Assembly (NCBI RefSeq): GCF_003054325.1
Contig: NZ_QBKU01000011.1
Coordinates: 1-64,000, forward strand
DNA length: 64,000 bases
Source of the DNA: Sulfitobacter mediterraneus
GTDB taxonomy: Bacteria; Pseudomonadota; Alphaproteobacteria; Rhodobacterales; Rhodobacteraceae
Reading direction: 5' to 3'
This document shows, piece by piece, positions 45,199-52,432 of this stretch. How positions within the stretch are numbered: position 1 is the first letter of the stretch; each line of letters opens with the position of its first letter. The position numbers and the translations under genes are program-made. Below the pieces are notes generated by a model, which had not been told where the DNA came from, did not search any database, and worked only from the letters and a program-made list of their open reading frames with translations.

Positions 45199-45828
45199 AT
45201 GCCGATAAACGATGCCGACTACCCGGATGGCCAAGCCGGTCAGGGGGCAAAACTGGGCGCGCTTGGCTTTGATGCATCAGGCCATCGCGGCGGCGGCATT
45301 GAGCGGCCTATCGTGGTCACGCTCCCGGCAAATGCTGTCCTGCTACGCCTCTATAAACCAGTGCTGAACAAGGGGGATACGCCCGGTGATTTTGGCGCGT
45401 GGTGGTTTACCCCGTTTGAGTATCGGCGGATCTGCGACTATTTTAGGGTGGACGGCAGCGCCTTGGTCCAAGGACGTTCAGCGGGGGCATCGGCGCTGCA
45501 TGGCGTTCTGGCCCTTTTACATGAATGGTATGGCGGCGATCCTGCCCAGCTGTCTTATATCAACGCTGTCCGGCTGAAGGCGCCGTTGCTCGCCTCTTAC
45601 GGATCAGGTGCGCCTGCCAACACAGACGGCTATGGCAGGACGCTGAAACCTGTCTGATTGACCGGAGGCACTTCGGCGCGGCAGGTCTATATTCACAAAT
45701 GCTGGCAATATCAGGCTGCGATGGAGCGGCTTTTGGCTGTCAATGCGCTGACGGACAGTGTTTTGGGGGCCGCGCAAGGCGCCGGAACGGGGATTGCAGC
45801 CGCGCCCCGGCTTGGGTTTGAGGCTTGA
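45199..45828 (+). pseudogene. Hypothetical gene interrupted by an in-frame TGA
   Basis: The frame from ATG 45199 gives 152 residues (IVVTLPANAVLLRLYKPVLN, FGAWWFTPFEYRRICDYFRV) and stops at TGA 45655-45657. Reading on in the same frame gives a further 56 codons (QVYIHKCWQYQAAMERLLAV) to a stop at 45826-45828. Either one gene carries a nonsense mutation, or two short genes abut without a clear ribosome site for the second (TTG 45658). The family is unknown to me. The whole unit is flanked by inverted REP-like copies. Confidence 0.55.
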
Positions 45829-45841
45829 AGACGGCTCTGCT

Positions 45842-45921
45842 TGAGCCAACAGGTATCGCCTGCGGCGAGCCTGTATGGGGGCCAGCCCCCAAACCCCCGG
45901 AGGTATTTGGGGCCAAAAAGG
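45842..45921 (-). repeat. REP-like palindromic element, copy C
   Basis: Reverse-strand reading matches copy B: GCCTTTTTGGCCCC, CTCCGGGGGTTTGGGGGCTG and GCCCCCATACAGGC. It lies between the interrupted gene and tRNA-His. Confidence 0.75.
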
Positions 45922-45950
45922 CACAAAAGACAAAGATGGGGGATGTAGGG

Positions 45951-46027
45951 TGGTACCACCTCCCCGGCTCGAACGGGGGACCTCCTGATCCACAATCAGG
46001 CGCTCTAACCTACTGAGCTAAGGCGGC
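45951..46027 (-). tRNA. tRNA-His (GTG anticodon)
   Basis: 77 bases including an encoded CCA. Acceptor GCCGCCT pairs with AGGTGGT (two G-U pairs), anticodon stem CCTGA/TCAGG encloses TTGTGGA, and T-stem CCCCG/CGGGG is perfect. Base 73 is A and position -1 is T, not G. Lack of G-1 with A73 is the known alphaproteobacterial exception to the histidine identity rule. Confidence 0.95.
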
Positions 46028-46093
46028 ACTGGGGCGGATTTAGCTGCCACGTCCAAAGATTGCAAGACCCTAAGCGCCCGATCATTTGAGAAG

Positions 46094-46576
46094 TTAGAGG
46101 GCAATCCGCCATGTTTGTTCGACATTTTCCTTGCCGAATGAAATCACCCTCTTGGTTTCCCCCAATTCCCAGCCGGCCTTGGCATAGAGCGCCCCTGCTG
46201 CCCGGTGGGATTCGTGAGTCCAGAGTTGCATTTTGCCAAAGCCCCGTGCGCGGGCAAAATCCATGCAGGTGTCCAGCATCCGGCGGCCCAGTCCCGTTCC
46301 GCGGGCCTGTGGCACCAGCAGGAATAACCTCAGTTTGGCCGTTTGTTCGTCCAACCTGACGCAGAACACACTGCCAAGCCGCTGTTCCCCCTGCCATGCG
46401 ATCCAGCCAGCCTCGCAGCTTGGATCGTGATCTGCGATAAAGCCATCAAGGATGGATCCCACCAGCACACCAAAGCTGTCATCAAAGCCTTCTTCGTTGG
46501 CGTAGTGCACTTTGTGTTGCTCAAGCAGCCAGTCGCGGTCTTGCGGGGTAAACGTGCGAATCTCGATCTTGTCCAT
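46094..46576 (-). CDS. GNAT-family N-acetyltransferase
   Basis: 160 residues from ATG 46576 (MDKIEIRTF). The acetyl-CoA binding motif LFLLVPQARGTGLGRRML and the C-terminal RAAGALYAKAGWELG are the GNAT core. Acceptor unknown; the MarR-linked GNAT type is similar. The longer frame upstream would overlap the divergent DUF6324 gene. Confidence 0.88.
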   Translation of the reverse strand: MDKIEIRTFTPQDRDWLLEQHKVHYANEEGFDDSFGVLVGSILDGFIADHDPSCEAGWIAWQGEQRLGSVFCVRLDEQTAKLRLFLLVPQARGTGLGRRMLDTCMDFARARGFGKMQLWTHESHRAAGALYAKAGWELGETKRVISFGKENVEQTWRIAL

Positions 46577-46657
46577 GGGGACAGTCTGCGCCTTAGTCCG
46601 CTTGCCTTTCAAGGCCGGGCAGGATAGCGATACGGCCCAGCAAGACCGGAGAATGAC

Positions 46658-46846
46658 ATGGGTATCAACACCGAACGCGATATCGAAGCAAACCTGCAAA
46701 TCGGGCCGACCGACGCGGGTATGGTGCGGCTTTATATCGAGGGAAACGGCATCGAAATTCCGATGGATTTCACACCGGAAGAAGCGATCGAGATTGCCGA
46801 AGAAATCACCGCAGCGGCCCATCGCGCAGGCGGCGGCAAGCGCTGA
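46658..46846 (+). CDS. Small DUF6324-like protein
   Basis: 62 residues (IEGNGIEIPMDFTPEEAIEI, AEEITAAAHRAGG). It matches my memory of short conserved roseobacter proteins called DUF6324. No function known. AGACCGGAGAATGAC precedes the ATG with GGAGA. It converges on mmcB, 3 bases from the mmcB stop. Confidence 0.75.
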   Translation: MGINTERDIEANLQIGPTDAGMVRLYIEGNGIEIPMDFTPEEAIEIAEEITAAAHRAGGGKR

Positions 46847-46849
46847 TCC

Positions 46850-47320
46850 TCAACCGTCGCTGAGCCGCATATCCGGATCGCGCAGATGGTGCAGCCGGCG
46901 GGCGGCGTGGAATGCGAACTTTTGCAACATCACTTTGCGCCGCGCCGGGGCCAGCTTGGTTTCCGGTCCCATGCGCAGAATTTCTCCGCCATATGCATCC
47001 GCAATGATCAGCCCGGTTTCATCCGGCAGCAGTTCTGTGGGAAAGACATCGTCAACAGCCCAGAAAAACCGGTCAGCCCATTCCAGATAGCCCTGCCATT
47101 TGTTGTCTGAGGTAAAATCGGCGCGGGATGATTTGCATTCGACCACCCAAATCTCGCCTTTTGGGCCAAGCGCCATCACATCGACCCGCAGGCCTCGCGT
47201 TGGCACCAGCTCTTCGACGCAGGCAAAGCCATGGCTGACCAGATGCCGGGCCACGCCGCGGGCCAGCAATTGGCCGGGTTGCGGGGCGGGCGCGTCCGGG
47301 GAAAGATCAACAAATGCCAT
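46850..47320 (-). CDS. mmcB: MmcB-family DNA repair protein
   Basis: 156 residues. PD-(D/E)XK nuclease-like signs: RVDVMALGPKGEIWVVECKS with the acidic and lysine residues, then RADFTSDNKWQGYLEWADRF. MmcB is a mitomycin-C-induced nuclease-like protein in the SOS regulon of Caulobacter. ATG 47320 is preferred over 47338, which would lie inside the LexA box. Confidence 0.88.
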   Translation of the reverse strand: MAFVDLSPDAPAPQPGQLLARGVARHLVSHGFACVEELVPTRGLRVDVMALGPKGEIWVVECKSSRADFTSDNKWQGYLEWADRFFWAVDDVFPTELLPDETGLIIADAYGGEILRMGPETKLAPARRKVMLQKFAFHAARRLHHLRDPDMRLSDG

Positions 47321-47332
47321 AGGTGAATTTAT

Positions 47333-47347
47333 GAACATTTCGTGAAC
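47333..47347. promoter_or_regulatory. LexA (SOS) box upstream of mmcB
   Basis: GAAC-N7-GAAC (47333-47336, 47344-47347) is a perfect match to the alphaproteobacterial LexA operator (GTTC-N7-GTTC on the other strand), 13 bases ahead of the chosen mmcB start. It predicts DNA-damage induction. Confidence 0.85.
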
Positions 47348-47488
47348 ATTTGCAAGATGGCCAATCGAATCTGTTTTGCTTTGGCGGAATGTCTTGCTCC
47401 GATCAAACTGGCTTACGCCCTGCCCTGGCCCGACGTACCTAGGATTAACTGATCAATATCAATGACTAACGAGGGAGCTCCGCGCCTC

Positions 47489-47517
47489 TTGACATAATAC
47501 CATATGGTTTCTAATTT
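47489..47517 (+). promoter_or_regulatory. Sigma-70 promoter with palindromic operator for the arsR gene
   Basis: TTGACA (47489-47494), 17 bases, TAATTT (47512-47517). The spacer contains the palindrome ACCATATGGT (47499-47508), and GATAC ... GTATC lies just downstream (47521-47536). A dimeric ArsR protein binding these would block its own transcription. Confidence 0.75.
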
Positions 47518-47555
47518 AATGATACCAAACAGTATCACAAAAGGAACTCGCTCCA

Positions 47556-47876
47556 ATGCCCGACCCCGCACAGCTTTGCTTTCGCGCTTTGGCAGATCCG
47601 ACTCGGCGCGACATTCTCAAAATGCTCAGCCAGCAGGACATGACCATCACCGATGTCGCCGGGCGTTTCGATATGACCCGCGCGGCGGTCAAAAAACATC
47701 TCACCGTTCTCAGCGACGGCGGCCTGATCACGGTCGAACCGCGTGGCCGAGAACGTATCAACAGCATCAACCCCTTGGGCTTTGGCCCCGTTCTCAGCTG
47801 GTTCGATTATTTCGACGGCTTCTGGGACGACCGCCTGAGCGATTTGAAAACTGCCATTGAAAAGGACAAGACATGA
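47556..47876 (+). CDS. ArsR-family winged-helix regulator
   Basis: 106 residues with ArsR helix-turn-helix (RALADPTRRDILKMLSQQDM, DMTRAAVKKHLTVLSDGGLI) but no metal-binding cysteines. Such regulators are typically paired with an AHSA1/SRPBCC gene, as here: the stop overlaps the next ATG (ATGA). Probably responds to a non-metal ligand bound by the partner. Confidence 0.9.
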   Translation: MPDPAQLCFRALADPTRRDILKMLSQQDMTITDVAGRFDMTRAAVKKHLTVLSDGGLITVEPRGRERINSINPLGFGPVLSWFDYFDGFWDDRLSDLKTAIEKDKT

Positions 47877-48295
47877 CAGACACAAACATCCGAAAAACCA
47901 TCTTTCTGGAGGCCGACCGCGCGGCGGTTTGGGAGTATCTCACCCAGCCCGAACATTTGGCCAAATGGTTTCACGCCCCCAAGACAGCATTGGCAGCCGG
48001 GGCAAAGCTGGAAATGTTTGGCACCGAAAGCGGTGATTTGCTGATCTGGGGCGAAGTGCGTGCGGCCCGCAAGCCCGAGTATCTGGAATATACCTTTACC
48101 GTCAAACCGATGGGTGATGCGGTCAGTACCGTCAAATGGACCCTCACCGAAGTGCCCGGTGGAACTAAACTGGCGCTGGAGCATGACGGGCTGCCCCAAG
48201 GCGAAGCCGCCTTTGGCCTCACACTGGCGCTCGACAAAGGGTGGGATGATCATATCGGGCGGATGCGTGCGCACATTCACGAAAAAGCGGACTGA
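47873..48295 (+). CDS. SRPBCC/AHSA1 domain protein
   Basis: 140 residues of the START/Bet v1-like fold (IFLEADRAAVWEYLTQPEHL, AKWFHAP, and the C-terminal GWDDHIGRMRAHIHE helix). The cavity can bind small hydrophobic molecules. Translationally coupled to the ArsR gene. Confidence 0.9.
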   Translation: MTDTNIRKTIFLEADRAAVWEYLTQPEHLAKWFHAPKTALAAGAKLEMFGTESGDLLIWGEVRAARKPEYLEYTFTVKPMGDAVSTVKWTLTEVPGGTKLALEHDGLPQGEAAFGLTLALDKGWDDHIGRMRAHIHEKAD

Positions 48296-48334
48296 CCCCT
48301 TGCCGCCTCCCCGTTACGGGCCTACCTAAGGTCC

Positions 48335-48495
48335 GTGACGGGTACTGCCCTGTGCGTGTGACGCTACATTCCAGTGGCCTTAAGCAAATCCGAGGGAGCT
48401 GGCTCTGTTTGAGCCCTGGTTCATTTATCTGGCGCCCACCTGTACATACAGGTCCTCGGGAATAAAAAGCTGACCGGCAGGTGCGGTCCCGTCAC
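48335..48495. ncRNA. ssrS: Structured RNA, candidate 6S RNA
   Basis: About 161 bases close on themselves: GTGACGGG (48335-48342) with CCCGTCAC (48488-48495). Inside, CTGCC pairs GGCAG, TCCGAGG (48389-48395) pairs CCTCGGGA (48454-48461), and two small hairpins (GGCTC/GAGCC, ACCTGT/ACAGGT) lie within. A long rod with an interrupted middle and length near 160 suggests 6S RNA; I recall a similar core (CCAGTGGCCTTAAGC) in alphaproteobacterial 6S genes, but cannot verify it. Transcription from the plus strand is favoured by the closing-stem and loop layout, but not proven. No ORF fits. Confidence 0.5.
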
Positions 48496-48508
48496 ACTCC
48501 CCCCGATT

Positions 48509-48802
48509 TCATGGTCGGCGCGCCTGAGCCAAAACCGGCACAGCGATGCCTTTGCCGCCCTTTGGTCCATCGTCTTCATCGCTTTCGCTCATCAACAGGA
48601 CGGCCACGGCGGTTTGTGCCCCTGAAAAAACGATGCCATTGAAAAACCACAGCAAAAACCCGGCCAGCAGCCCGATGTCAGAGGTGCTGATCAGGTGCCA
48701 GAGGTTGGCGACGTTGAAATAGAGCAGCCCCGCGATGAATGCAGCTGAGGCGACAAATCCAATGATGGTGTGTTGAATGTAGAAACGAACGATCACAGGC
48801 AT
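48509..48802 (-). CDS. Small membrane protein
   Basis: 97 residues from ATG 48802, two membrane helices (IIGFVASAAFIAGLLYFNVA and IGLLAGFLLWFFNGIVFSGA) and a basic-acidic C-terminus. Unnamed conserved protein next to the nusB operon. AGGA precedes the start. Confidence 0.7.
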   Translation of the reverse strand: MPVIVRFYIQHTIIGFVASAAFIAGLLYFNVANLWHLISTSDIGLLAGFLLWFFNGIVFSGAQTAVAVLLMSESDEDDGPKGGKGIAVPVLAQARRP

Positions 48803-48856
48803 GGGCAGTCCTCCTGCAAAGAAGACTAGCCCATTATGCGCAAGCGGCAAAAGGTG

Positions 48857-49339
48857 TCAGAATGCCTCGGGCTGGGCCTCGCGGGCCATATGGTCAAGGA
48901 CCGCGTTCACAAAGCTGGGTTCTTTGCCATCGGGAAAGAACGCACCTGCGATGTCGACATATTCCTTGATCGCCACACGCGGCGGCGTGTCGTTGCCGCG
49001 CAGTTCAGCGCCAGCGGCGCGAAACAGGGCCCGCAACGTCGGGTCGATCCGCGCAATTGGCCATTTTGCCACCAGCGCCCGGTCGGTCATCTGGTCAATC
49101 GCCGCCTGATGGTTGACGGCGGTTTCCAGCACAGTTGAGAAATGATCCAGATCGCCGTCCAGCATTTCGCCGTCTTCATAGACAGCGCCAAAGCGGTGTT
49201 CGATGAATTCGCGGCGCACGCGGTCAATGGTCTGCGAGGAATGTTCCATCTGGAACAACGCCTGCACGGCATAAAGCCGCGATGCCGATTTCATCTTGCG
49301 TTTCTGGTTGCCGGACAGGCCGGGTGCCGATTGGGTCAT
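48857..49339 (-). CDS. nusB: Transcription antitermination factor NusB
   Basis: 160 residues, all-helical NusB fold (ASRLYAVQALFQMEHSSQTI, RAAGAEL, VAIKEYVDIAGAFFPDGKEP, SFVNAVLDHMAREA). Acts with NusE in rRNA antitermination. Overlaps ribH by ATGA. Confidence 0.95.
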   Translation of the reverse strand: MTQSAPGLSGNQKRKMKSASRLYAVQALFQMEHSSQTIDRVRREFIEHRFGAVYEDGEMLDGDLDHFSTVLETAVNHQAAIDQMTDRALVAKWPIARIDPTLRALFRAAGAELRGNDTPPRVAIKEYVDIAGAFFPDGKEPSFVNAVLDHMAREAQPEAF

Positions 49340-49887
49340 GCGTGTGTGTTTCCGTCCGTATCGCCCGCCATGAGCGTGTCTTCGCCCAGCGGTTTAAAAC
49401 CGATGCCTTTGCTTTGGCTGCCCCACTTACGGCTGAGCGCAATGAGATGCAAGGCCGCAGCCGCCGCACCGCCGCCCTTGTTTTGCCCGTCCGGATCGGC
49501 GCGCACCTCGGCTTGGCTGCGGTTTTCCACTGTCAGGATGCCATTGCCGATGCACAGCCCCTGAAGGCCCAGCAATTGCAGCGCCCGTGAGCTGTCGTTG
49601 CAGACGGTTTCATAATGGGTCGTTTCCCCCCGGATCACACAGCCCAACGCGACATATCCGTCAAAGTTGCTGCGCCGGTCCGAGATGCCGATGGCGGTGG
49701 GGATTTCCAAGGCGCCGGGCATTTCGACCACCTCGTAACTGGCGCCTGCCGCCTCAAGCTCGGCTTTGGCGCCGGTCAGCAGCCCGCCGGCGATATCGCT
49801 GTAGTAGGGCGAAACAACGATCAGAACCTTCAGCGGTTTGTCAAAGCTGGGTCGGTCCAGAACGGTGTGATCTTCGGATGCTGCCAT
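49336..49887 (-). CDS. ribH: 6,7-Dimethyl-8-ribityllumazine synthase
   Basis: 183 residues. VVSPYYSDIAGGLLTGAKAE, EMPGALEIPTAIG and ALGCVIRGETTHYETV are lumazine synthase signatures. Joins 3,4-dihydroxy-2-butanone-4-phosphate and the ribityl-aminouracil. Follows ribB by 5 bases. Confidence 0.95.
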   Translation of the reverse strand: MAASEDHTVLDRPSFDKPLKVLIVVSPYYSDIAGGLLTGAKAELEAAGASYEVVEMPGALEIPTAIGISDRRSNFDGYVALGCVIRGETTHYETVCNDSSRALQLLGLQGLCIGNGILTVENRSQAEVRADPDGQNKGGGAAAAALHLIALSRKWGSQSKGIGFKPLGEDTLMAGDTDGNTHA

Positions 49888-49892
49888 GGGGT

Positions 49893-51017
49893 TTACTCCG
49901 CCGTGATGGGCCGGGTGCCCACGATTTCGATGTGATAGGCATCAAGGCCCAGATAACGGGTTTCGGGGTTGTCGGTCAGCAGAACCAGTTGATACAGCCC
50001 CATGGAGGCGAGGATCTGTGCGCCCAAACCTGTGCGTTTGACGGTGCGCGGCGCGTCTTCTTCGTCGTCGTCCAGCCGCAAGCGCGGGAACGGGTCGCGG
50101 AACAGGATCACCGCGCCTCGGCCTTCGTCCGCGATGATCTGCATGGCGCGGGGCAGCTCGTCTGCCGGGCTGGGCCCCAGTCCAAGGATATCTTCGAGTG
50201 CATTGATCGCATGGGTCCGCACCAGCACCGGCGCATCGGTGCTGATGTCACCTTTGGTCAGGACAACGTGGTCGGTCCCGGTGATCTCATCCGCGACGAT
50301 CCGCATATCCCATTCCCCGCCATAGGCAGAGATCACTGTGCGGCGGTCGCGTTCCACCAGCAGGTTGTCATGCTTGTGGCGATAGGCGATCAGGTCGCTG
50401 ATCGTGCCGATCTTGAGGCCATGCTCTGCGCCAAAGGCCACCAGGTCCGGCAGGCGGGCCATGGTGCCGTCTTCCTTCATGATCTCGCAGATCACGCCTG
50501 AAGGGTGCAATCCGGCAAGGCGGCTGATGTCTACGGCGGCCTCCGTGTGGCCAGCACGGACCAAAACGCCGCCATCGCGGGCGCGCAGAGGAAAGACATG
50601 GCCGGGGGTGGCGATGTCTGCCGCACCGAGATCTTCGTTGATGGCCGTGGCCACGGTCAGTGCGCGGTCGCCAGCGGAAATACCGGTGCTGACGCCCTCG
50701 CGGGCCTCGATGCTGACGGTAAATGCGGTCTCGTGACGGGACGAATTGTTGACCGCCATCATCGGCAGTTCCAGCGTCTCTATCCGCGCCGTGGTCATCG
50801 GCAGGCAAATCAGGCCGCGCCCATGGGTGGCCATGAAATTGATCGCTTCCGCGTCCGCAAACTGCGCCGGGATCACCAGATCACCTTCGTTTTCGCGGTC
50901 CTCGTGATCAACCAGAATAAACATCCGGCCTGCGCGGGCCTCTGCGATGATCTCTTCGATTGGGGCAATGGCACTTGCCAGCCCTTCTTCGACCGGTCCG
51001 GGTGTTTCAAAATTCAT
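49893..51017 (-). CDS. ribB: 3,4-Dihydroxy-2-butanone-4-phosphate synthase with degenerate GTP cyclohydrolase II domain
   Basis: 374 residues from ATG 51017. The N-terminal DHBPS domain is intact: VDHEDRENEGDLVIPA near 36-51, the THGRGLICLPMT segment and HTEAAVDISRLAGL. The C-terminal half has the GCHII-like outline (VLVRTHAINALEDILGLG, RYLGLDAYHIEIVGTRPI) but not the zinc-binding cysteines of RibA (CLTGDVFGSLRCDC region). So ribulose-5-phosphate conversion is expected, but GTP cyclohydrolase II must be supplied by another gene. This matches the RibBX type. Confidence 0.9.
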   Translation of the reverse strand: MNFETPGPVEEGLASAIAPIEEIIAEARAGRMFILVDHEDRENEGDLVIPAQFADAEAINFMATHGRGLICLPMTTARIETLELPMMAVNNSSRHETAFTVSIEAREGVSTGISAGDRALTVATAINEDLGAADIATPGHVFPLRARDGGVLVRAGHTEAAVDISRLAGLHPSGVICEIMKEDGTMARLPDLVAFGAEHGLKIGTISDLIAYRHKHDNLLVERDRRTVISAYGGEWDMRIVADEITGTDHVVLTKGDISTDAPVLVRTHAINALEDILGLGPSPADELPRAMQIIADEGRGAVILFRDPFPRLRLDDDEEDAPRTVKRTGLGAQILASMGLYQLVLLTDNPETRYLGLDAYHIEIVGTRPITAE

Positions 51018-51128
51018 GACATATCCTATCGCCGTTCTCGCCCGCACATAGCTCAAGCGCCCGGCGATGGCCAGAGGTGCCGCAGCATCACTGCGGTCAA
51101 AGCCCAACAAAATAGAGCGGTTCCGCCC

Positions 51129-51704
51129 TCAGGCGCCAGCGCCGAAATACCGCGCGGCATCGAGATATCCGGCGGCGCGGGCGGCCGCGCTCCAATCACG
51201 TTCCAGCGCGGTGTCGCCAATGATCAACACCTGATCCGAAACCAGCTTGCGATCCGTGATCACCCGGCCCAGATGATCGCGCATATCGGACCAACTGTCG
51301 GTGAACTTTGGTGCATTGCCCACGTGATCGAGCGCGGGATTGGCCTGCGCCACCTGCCCCGCATGCAAGGGCAGATGCACCAGCGCCAGTTTCTGTGCGC
51401 CTTCGATGGCTGAGACGGCCTCACTGCGTGGCAAGGGCATCTGCGGCTCTGATGCCTTTACCACGCGCAGCGCGTTGGAGGAAAACAACAATCCCATGAT
51501 GTCACGCCCGCTGGCTTTGCGGATTGAGGCGTAGGTGGGATAATCCAGACCCAGCGCATGGGCGCGGCGCACATGCATCCGCACCACCATCAAAGGCATG
51601 GTCTTGGGCATCGCGGCCTCGCGGGCCTTTTTCCACTGAAAGGCGCGAAAGGTCTGGCCGCGCTCCATGCTTGGCCCCTGGTTATGCCCGATGCCCGGTG
51701 TCAT
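51129..51704 (-). CDS. Conserved hypothetical protein within the riboflavin operon
   Basis: 191 residues (LMVVRMHVRRAHALGLDYPT, DIMGLLFSSNALRVVKASEP, SDQVLIIGDTALERDWSAAA). No domain I can assign. Overlaps ribE by ATGA, so it is coupled to riboflavin synthase, but a function in that pathway is not shown. Confidence 0.75.
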   Translation of the reverse strand: MTPGIGHNQGPSMERGQTFRAFQWKKAREAAMPKTMPLMVVRMHVRRAHALGLDYPTYASIRKASGRDIMGLLFSSNALRVVKASEPQMPLPRSEAVSAIEGAQKLALVHLPLHAGQVAQANPALDHVGNAPKFTDSWSDMRDHLGRVITDRKLVSDQVLIIGDTALERDWSAAARAAGYLDAARYFGAGA

Positions 51705-52294
51705 GACATTTCAGCCAGACGCGCGACGTAGCGGGCCAGAGTGTCAATCTCAAGGTTGATCTGATCGCCCACTTTGACATCGCCCCATGTGGTGACGTCC
51801 TTGGTGTGGGGGATGAAGTTGATGCCAAAATCACAGCCATCGACCGCGTTCACGGTCAGCGATGTCCCGTTCAGCGCAACAGATCCTTTGGGCGCGATGA
51901 ACCGGGCCAACTCGGCAGGCGCACGCAGGGTCACGCGGGTGCTGTCGCCCTCGTCTTGCATCGCGACCACTTCGGCCACGCCGTCCACATGGCCCGACAC
52001 GATATGCCCGCCCAACTCGTCGCCCACTTTCAAGGCCCGCTCAAGATTGAGCCGCTTGCCTTTGTGCCATCCATTGCCGCCGATGTTGGTTTTCTCGACC
52101 GTTTCGGCGCTGATCTGCACCTCGTACCAATCAGGGCCAAGGTCCACCACCGTCAGGCATACCCCATCGCTGGCGATCGAGGCGCCCATATCAATGCCCG
52201 AGGTGTCATAACCGGTTTTGATCCGCGCCCGCAGGTCACCTTCCTGCTCCAGCGCGACAACCTCGCCTACGTCGGTGATAATCCCGGTGAACAT
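51701..52294 (-). CDS. ribE: Riboflavin synthase alpha chain
   Basis: 197 residues starting MFTGIITDVGEV, with two tandem lumazine-binding repeats (GASIASDGVCLTVVDLGPDW and GSVALNGTSLTVNAVDGCDF). Dismutates two lumazines to riboflavin. First gene of the operon arm facing the capsule genes, with a 138-base divergent spacer to kpsS. The C-terminus (LARYVARL) is typical. Confidence 0.95.
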   Translation of the reverse strand: MFTGIITDVGEVVALEQEGDLRARIKTGYDTSGIDMGASIASDGVCLTVVDLGPDWYEVQISAETVEKTNIGGNGWHKGKRLNLERALKVGDELGGHIVSGHVDGVAEVVAMQDEGDSTRVTLRAPAELARFIAPKGSVALNGTSLTVNAVDGCDFGINFIPHTKDVTTWGDVKVGDQINLEIDTLARYVARLAEMS

Positions 52295-52432
52295 TGGGTT
52301 TTCCTTTTTTTCGCAATCGTCGTTAACTTTCCGTAACCTTCACCTGTGGTACAGGCAAGCGAAAGCACAGTGTTGTTGCGGCAGGGGCCATATCCTGATT
52401 AAAAATATGGCACGCGCAGAAGAAAGGGCAGA

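Noticed and set aside
51018-51128. FMN riboswitch ahead of ribB
   Set aside because: The spacer is short and lacks the conserved RFN-element segments.
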